A stretch of 64,000 nucleotides of DNA from Coturnix japonica. Lineage: Eukaryota; Chordata; Aves; Galliformes; Phasianidae. The notes under the pieces were generated by a model. It made no database searches and was not told the DNA's origin. It saw only the letters and a program-made list of their open reading frames with translations. The position numbers and the translations under genes were made by a program. Shown here in pieces: positions 47,501 to 64,000 of the stretch (its first letter is position 1; each line of letters opens with the position of its first letter). The stretch is from NCBI RefSeq assembly GCF_001577835.2, contig NC_029529.1, positions 11,667,380 through 11,731,379 on the forward strand, read 5' to 3'.

Positions 47501-47924
47501 TTCTGCCATTTGAAGGCTCTGTGTGTTCTTTGCAGAGCAATGGCAGGGCCGGCCTGCTTGGTTGGAGGCAGCAGAACATTTCAGGAAACATTACTGATCA
47601 GAAATAAGACCACAGCTTCCTGAAATGCCTGCCCGGAAAAGGAGATGTTCTCCAGCTCGAAGTGATAAGGAAGCAGGAAAGGAAACACCATCTTGCACAG
47701 TGTCAGCTGGCGCCCAGGGAGATCTTGAAAGGAGGTTTTTGAAGGTGTAAGACATCGCAGGGCTGGTCTCCCACATCCCCTCCTCACCTTCCCTTGGTGC
47801 CCACAGGTGCCACCAGCCTGGGCAGCTCCTCCTCGGATACAGCCACATCCTGAAGGACGGAGCAGAGCTGGTGGCACCAGCATCGTCCAGCAGGTGGCCC
47901 GGCAAGAGGAAACCACTCCCTGGA
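44584..47924. other. Intergenic DNA between the STXBP4-like gene and SEC14L5
   Basis: Apart from the decayed exon copy at 45553, I see no exon with protein similarity and no named repeat here. Two isolated exon-like segments with fair splice sites (near 46270 and 46882) could not be tied to a gene. Confidence 0.5.
45553..45630 (+). pseudogene. Decayed copy of STXBP4-like exon 20
   Basis: The stretch TGAAACAAAAGAGGAGAAAA onward parallels exon 20 (41814 onward) for about 64 bases. I count 11 differences, all but one of them transitions. The acceptor AG of the original reads AA here. A stop codon follows after 28 codons in the original frame. It looks like a duplicated exon that no longer splices. 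Confidence 0.7.
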
Positions 47925-48035
47925 TCATTGAATATCCCGACTTGGAAGGGACCCATAGGGACCACAGAGCCCGACCCCTGGGCCTGCAATGAGCATTGTG
48001 GTCCTTTGCAACCCAGGCCATTGTGAGATTCAACC
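47925..48035. mobile_element. CR1 tail remnants
   Basis: ATCATTGAATATCCCGACTT and GGAAGGGACCCATAGGGACC are antisense CR1 words; GAGCATTGTGGTCCTTTGCA and ACCCAGGCCATTGTGA just after them are sense words. Two nested or abutting fragments are likely. Confidence 0.6.
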
Positions 48036-48049
48036 CTTCCAGTGTGCCC

Positions 48050-48480
48050 CAGCTCGGCCCGCCGGCCACGACCCCAGGAACAATAAGCCGAGCTCCGAGC
48101 ACTTCACTACGGTAAAACCGGGCTGTACCCCCCGGTTCGGCTCAACCCACCGAACCAGCCGGACCTGAACGAACCGAGGCGGGGATTGGGGGGGGATTGG
48201 GGCGGAGCTGCGACCCGCAGCACAATGGACAGCGCTCTGCGGCGCCGCGTGCGCTGGGGAGGGGCGGGCGCGGGGCGGTTGAAGCGGAGCCGGGGGCGGC
48301 GCAGCGCTGAGCCGGGTCGGAGCCGCCGCCGCTGCTCGGAATGGGGCCGGCCCGGTTCCGATGTGGGCGCGGTGAGGACGCGAGGAGCCGGAGTGGAGCG
48401 TTTCGGTGAGAGTCGTGTGAGCGGTTCGGTTCGGGGCTGTGCTGGGAGGGGGATTCCGCCCTAATCCCGGTGCCGTGGGG
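48050..48480 (+). promoter_or_regulatory. SEC14L5: CpG island, probable SEC14L5 promoter and first non-coding exon
   Basis: A dense CpG island with GC boxes (GGGGCGGAGC, GAGGGGCGGGCGCGGGGCGG) and no TATA box. Two GTGAG donors (exon ends at 48371 or 48405) could close an untranslated first exon. It is the only CpG island between the STXBP4-like gene and the SEC14L5 start codon, so the assignment is likely but inferred. Openings inside it are compositional. Confidence 0.7.
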
Positions 48481-51099
48481 AGGAGCGTTCGTAGCACAGG
48501 TGGTGTGGAACTCCAGGGCTGAGCACGGTGAGCCGCTATTGAATGCGTTGATGTATTTGGGTCAGTTCTGTCTTAAAGCCCCCCTTGGCTTTAAGGCTGG
48601 GTTAAACCACGCGTGTGCTGGGCTCGGGGCCGCGTGGTTCAGCTCCTCCGAGCAGCGCCATTGGTGCGTGGGTAGGGGAAGGGTCGCGTGGTGGCAGCGG
48701 TTGTACCCTGTGCTCTGCCTGGGCCCAAGGAAAACGCGGCCGTGAGCTGATTGTTCCCTTCCTGCTCGGGGTACCCGCTGTGCTGTGCTGTCAGGGCATC
48801 ATCCCACATGGACTTGTGTCTATGTTAAGCTGGGGCGCTTCTCTGTTATGTCGGAGCTGTTGTGTGCATGTGGGGGCAGCAGAAAGGGCTCCGTGTAACC
48901 CTTGTGGGTGAGGAGTGAGGGCTGCCCCTCCAGGACGCTTTCTCTGCTGCCAGCCAACAAACTTCAGCTGCCAGGGAGTCAGAGTTTGGCTGCGTGAGTG
49001 AGAGAGGTCAGCAGTGGCTCTCTGACAAGAGGATTCCCTACTAAGTATTACGAGATAAAGGCATATAAATATTAGGCATGAAGCTGATTTTGATGCTTGC
49101 GTGGAGGAAATGGCTCACTCGACAAATATTTGAGAGCAGAATGCTTACGCTGTTCCTTTTTCTCCTTCCCCCTTCAGCCAAAGGCTCTGTTCCCTATTGT
49201 GTTGTGCAGAAGGTGGAAATGCTGTCGGGGTGTTTATGTTGTCCGCCCTTGGTTGTAATCCACCACTGGACTCACATCCGTGCAGGGTGGCAGCGTGGGG
49301 GCCGGGCTCCCAGCAGCTCTGCCCTGCTGCCCTCCGTGCCCCTTCATGATGCTGTGTGCACAGCTCAGGGCTGAGCAGAGGATGGAGCCCTGTCTGAGAT
49401 GACATCGGCTCCTAAAAGACAGCAGTGGTGTCTGCTGGCACCATCCCATTCCTTACTCGAGCTGCAAAAGACAAAAGCAAGTTTTGGTGTGCAGAAGCTC
49501 TAATAAGCATCCTGCAGCTTGGTGCCATCTTGTTATTAAATAGGTGAGGCATCTGTGTCAGCACCTACCACAGCAAAAAGCTCTCGAGGCAGAGAGGTGT
49601 CGTGCACAGCTTTGTGCATTGATTTGAAGAGGGGGGATTAAAGGCTGCAGCCCCCTTGGAACCCTCCTCCTTTCTGGCTTGGGGACAGCTGGCTCTCAGG
49701 TGGTGGAAGACAATTTGAGGAAGTCTGGAAGTCTTGCTGTTTTTAGCTGGGCTTTATGAAAGCAAACAAACAGAACCCTCAAAAACCAGAACCAAACACA
49801 AAACCCGCTCGGTGCTTCTTCCTCCTGCTGACAGGAAGCTGCCATGGGTGGGAGAAGTGAAGAAAAGCTGTGGCTGCTGAGTTCTGTCACCCAACAGGCA
49901 ATGCTGGGATAAGAAGCTGGGCTTGTGGGCTTCAATCCGAGGCTTTATGTATATTTAATTTCTAAACCCAATTTCTCATTTCCAACCATCTGGCTGTAGT
50001 CTGTCAAGTCAGCCTCTCCTACAAAGAATAGAATAAAAGTTAAGCATATGGAAAATCCCTCAGGTGCCTGCTGGGTGATTCTAAATAAAGTGGAAGCGTG
50101 TAGTTAATGTCACTGCCTGTCCTCCCTCTGCTGTGTGCTGCCATGCGTGCTCCCTGCAGGAGCCCTCCCAGGCTCAGCTGATACTCAGTGATAGCTCTGT
50201 GTGCTGCACGTGCACTTCTTGTCAGGAGCTCACCTTGTCCCTGAAATGCCACCGAAGTTGCTGTGAGGAAATGGTGTGCAGTCAGGGCTTGTTTCCTTCT
50301 CTCTCCAGTGCAATGCCAGGGGTGTATTCTTGAGCTCACCATTAGCTCGCTGCCATGCAGGGTTAGGCTCAGCTGCAAGGTGCCGTAGCAGAAGGGTCAT
50401 GCAGGGAGCCCCAGCCTAACAACCCTGCGTGCCACTGGCATTGCTGGCAGCATCGTGGGGCGCTTTATGCAACGTGGTGGCTGCTGCTGCCCAATGCGTC
50501 TAGGTGCGCAATAGCTGAAGTGCTTCTAACATCTAATTTGGATGGTTACAGGGATTAGCTGCATGTGTTGCTTCAGTGCACCGGCTGCTCCGGTCTCTCT
50601 GAGTTTTTCAGGCTGCTTTGGGCTTGGCCAGACCCTGGTGTTACCCATCGTGTGGCTGCAGGTCTGCCTCTGGGTGTGGATTAAGCCATTAGGCTGCAGG
50701 TTACTGAATCACTGCTCTTCAGCCCAGTTTCCTTGTGTGCTTTTGGCCAGATGCACAGACAAAGCAGAACAGGCAGCTGGGCTACTAGAGGCTGCAGTGG
50801 TGTGGTGGGTGTTTATGGAACCAGATGTGGTTTTGTACTTGTGGAGCTGCTTTCTGGGCTTTATAAAGAGGTTGAAAACATCTGTTTCTAACTTGTGTGA
50901 AATACTTGCTGACTGCTAAAACAGGTCTTTCTTTCAGGTCTATAAGTACTAGGAGGGTGCATGTCTTCAGCAAACCTGGCTCAGCAGCCTTCTGGTAGCA
51001 CATGGAAATCCTACATCCTTATCACCACCCGTCATCTGCCTGTATCCCCATGCACAAAGTCACTACTCTCACTGCCTTTCTGTTTTCTTTCCTCCCCAG

Positions 51100-51195
51100 G
51101 AGTTCTAGCTGAAGACCCTCTTGCTTTGAGAAGCAGAATGACTGCTCAGTCTTGAGGAGGGAGCACAGAAGATCTGCTGGCACGCTCTGCCCAAG
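51100..51195 (+). other. SEC14L5: Candidate SEC14L5 5' UTR exon with a short upstream ORF
   Basis: A 96-base segment lies between a good acceptor (TTTCCTCCCCAG) and a good donor (AAG, then GTATGG). It contains a five-codon upstream ORF, ATG at 51138 and stop at 51153-51155 (MTAQS). It has no coding similarity. Use in the transcript is inferred. Confidence 0.4.
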
Positions 51196-53093
51196 GTATG
51201 GAAGGTTTCTGGGTCAGGTGTGAGTTATCAGCTGTCTCTCTTCTATGGGTACAGTACTTTCTGTCCCCTTTGCTCTAAATTCCCTCAGCCAGAGCAAACC
51301 TGTGGCAGGCTGCTGTTGCAGCTGCAGGCTGGCATAGCAACAGAGCGGTCCAGGCAGTGTGGCAAAAGCTGTTTGCCTACAGCTCATGCCGCTGTGTTGT
51401 TCTTCTGCTGCCTTTATTCCTGGGCTGTGGGTGGCTCTAGGCTGCTGTGTCCCCGGGCTTTCTCCTGCAGAGGTCTCTGACCCCTTCCTACAGCAGTGCC
51501 AGAGTTCCAGGCTTAGCAAGCAAGGCTAGAACTGGCAGCAAGCTGACAGCTAAAGAGGTGTGACAAGGCTTCTCTTGCTATATTTGCACTGGCTCGGAAG
51601 GTTCCCGCACAGCGTAGGTATTGCGCTTGCATAATCATATTACAGCGTTGCATTACAAGGTGCCCCGTGCCTCTCTTGGCTCGGGTATCTGATATGTGAT
51701 AGCAGCCTGGGCTTCCTGGCTGTTTGCTTGCTCCCACTCCGCTCACTTCACTCTGAGGTGGATGCTGTGCTGATGCCTTCTCTCTGCATTTACTCGCTCT
51801 GCGAGGACCGGCTTTTAGCATCGGTAAAGCTCCCAGCCAGCCAGCAAGTCCTGGTTGTTGCTCCCTGGGTAACGTGATCCTCTGCAGGGCAACTCTGGGA
51901 CCGTGAGAGCCTTCTACAAACATTCCCTGCTCTCAGGTACCCAAACTTTTTAAAGCTTTAAAGCCTTTTTCCCCCCTCCCCAGCTGAACGCTTGGATTTT
52001 TGTATTGATGGCATTTTGCAGCAGTTCTACTAGAGGAGGATCTGCTGCCGGCTGCCTTTTAAGTTGTTTCACCTCCAGTTTTTGGCTTTAAATGTCAGGG
52101 ATAAGTTGTCTTGTGCTTGGACTGTTGAGTTCAGCTGTGCTGCTCTGTGTGGTGCTGCCAAGGGCTGCGTCTGCTTAGCAGTGGAATTTGAGCAGGGTGG
52201 AATCAGCATAGTCTCAAACCAGCTGCCCAGTTTGGTGTTTCAGATGTTTTTGGATGGCATTAATGGGACCGACATAAAGGTTCCCAAAAGGATTGTAGGA
52301 AGCAGCCCGAAAACCTTTATAATGGCTTATCTGCTTCCTTGAGATGCCTGTTATTGACGCGTATTTAAGGGTTAAAACCTCAGCAGGAGAGTGTGAGGGA
52401 GGAATCCTGATGAGAACAGTGAGAGGTGGCTTGGAGAAATGAAACACTGAGAGCTGAATTGTTTCCATTGCATGCAGTTATTCCCTCAATTCAGCTGCAG
52501 GCAGTGGGCATTCAGGCAGTGGGATGTGATTGCCAGCTTAGCATCAGGCGTGTTCTCTAAGCACGCTGTTTCCTTTTCCTTTCTTTCAGTGGGTTTAAAA
52601 CAGCAAAATGCTACTTGGAGCACTGAAGTATTTAAAACAATATACATGAAGCTGTGCAAGCTTTCAGCAGGGGGGTTTGCATAATGGTATTCAACTTAAT
52701 GCAGAAAAAAGAAGGGGGGTGGGAGGGGAAATTGCCATGTAAGCTTTTGCAAGGTCCCTGGGAGAGGCTGCCTTTTCCAGGTTCTGGCTTGATGTCTCTG
52801 TTTTTGCTTTAATTATTGTGTGTTTTGAGCTGTAAGTTGGAGTAGTGCTGGGAAGCAGCAGAGGACTCTGCTGTGTGCTGGGTGTGTGCTGGGCTGGGGC
52901 TGAACGCACCTACCTGCCTTTCTTCCATCAGTCACTTACAAAGTGAGGCCGGGCAGCAAACAGACCTAAAATCTCTATGGGAGTGAGTTAAGGCTGCCAG
53001 GTCTGTCCATGAGCATTGTTGGAATGGGTCAGGGTCAGTTATCAGGGACCTGAAGTTGTTCAATCTGATTGGTATTACAGGTGCGTGCTGAAG

Positions 53094-64000
<10,907 letters not shown>

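Noticed and set aside
48186-48464. Arg/Gly-rich opening in the CpG island at 48.2 kb
   Set aside because: It is compositional: GC-rich DNA rarely contains stops. No similarity to any protein, and it overlaps the likely SEC14L5 promoter.

Overview
The window looks like part of a bird microchromosome, most probably from a galliform such as chicken. Its interspersed repeats are almost all short 5'-truncated CR1 LINE fragments, with no Alu, B1 or L1-type elements. It also has CpG-rich promoters, compact genes and a block of three genes that matches human 16p13.3. The species call is inference from repeat style; the gene calls rest on spliced peptides I read by eye.

Layout. (1) Positions 1-5.3 kb hold the 5' end of periplakin (PPL) on the minus strand: coding exon 2, a 4.85 kb intron, coding exon 1 and a CpG-rich promoter. 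(2) Positions 5.3-17.8 kb are an intergenic or long-first-intron region. It has CR1 fragments, a (CATGC)-derived minisatellite with five perfect 40-bp units, and a CpG-rich patch with a candidate first exon near 12.65 kb. (3) Positions 17.8-42.3 kb hold a gene on the plus strand that I could join through 21 exons without a frame break, giving 711 codons. It encodes two PDZ domains, a conserved EF-hand-like segment and a long coiled coil. It is clearly related to syntaxin-binding protein 4 (STXBP4/Synip), but it has an extra N-terminal PDZ domain and a cysteine-rich tail where STXBP4 has a WW domain. (4) Positions 42.3-48.1 kb are a 3' flank with old CR1 copies and a decayed copy of one of its exons. 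(5) From 48.1 kb to the window end is the 5' half of SEC14L5 on the plus strand: a CpG-island promoter, probable non-coding exons, and five coding exons that encode the PRELI/MSF1 domain and the start of the linker. The CRAL-TRIO and GOLD domains lie beyond the window.

Main message. In human the order is PPL then SEC14L5, with no STXBP4-like gene between them. The paralogous human 17q region carries EVPL (paralogue of PPL), SEC14L1 (paralogue of SEC14L5) and, further away, STXBP4. The middle gene here is therefore best explained as the retained 2R ohnologue of STXBP4, lost from the human locus. It shows both the tandem-PDZ form and the novel C-terminus. Other notable points are a GC-AG intron in SEC14L5, a nearly identical inverted CR1 pair inside one SEC14L5 intron, and a direct CR1 pair flanking the in-frame coiled-coil exon block of the STXBP4-like gene.
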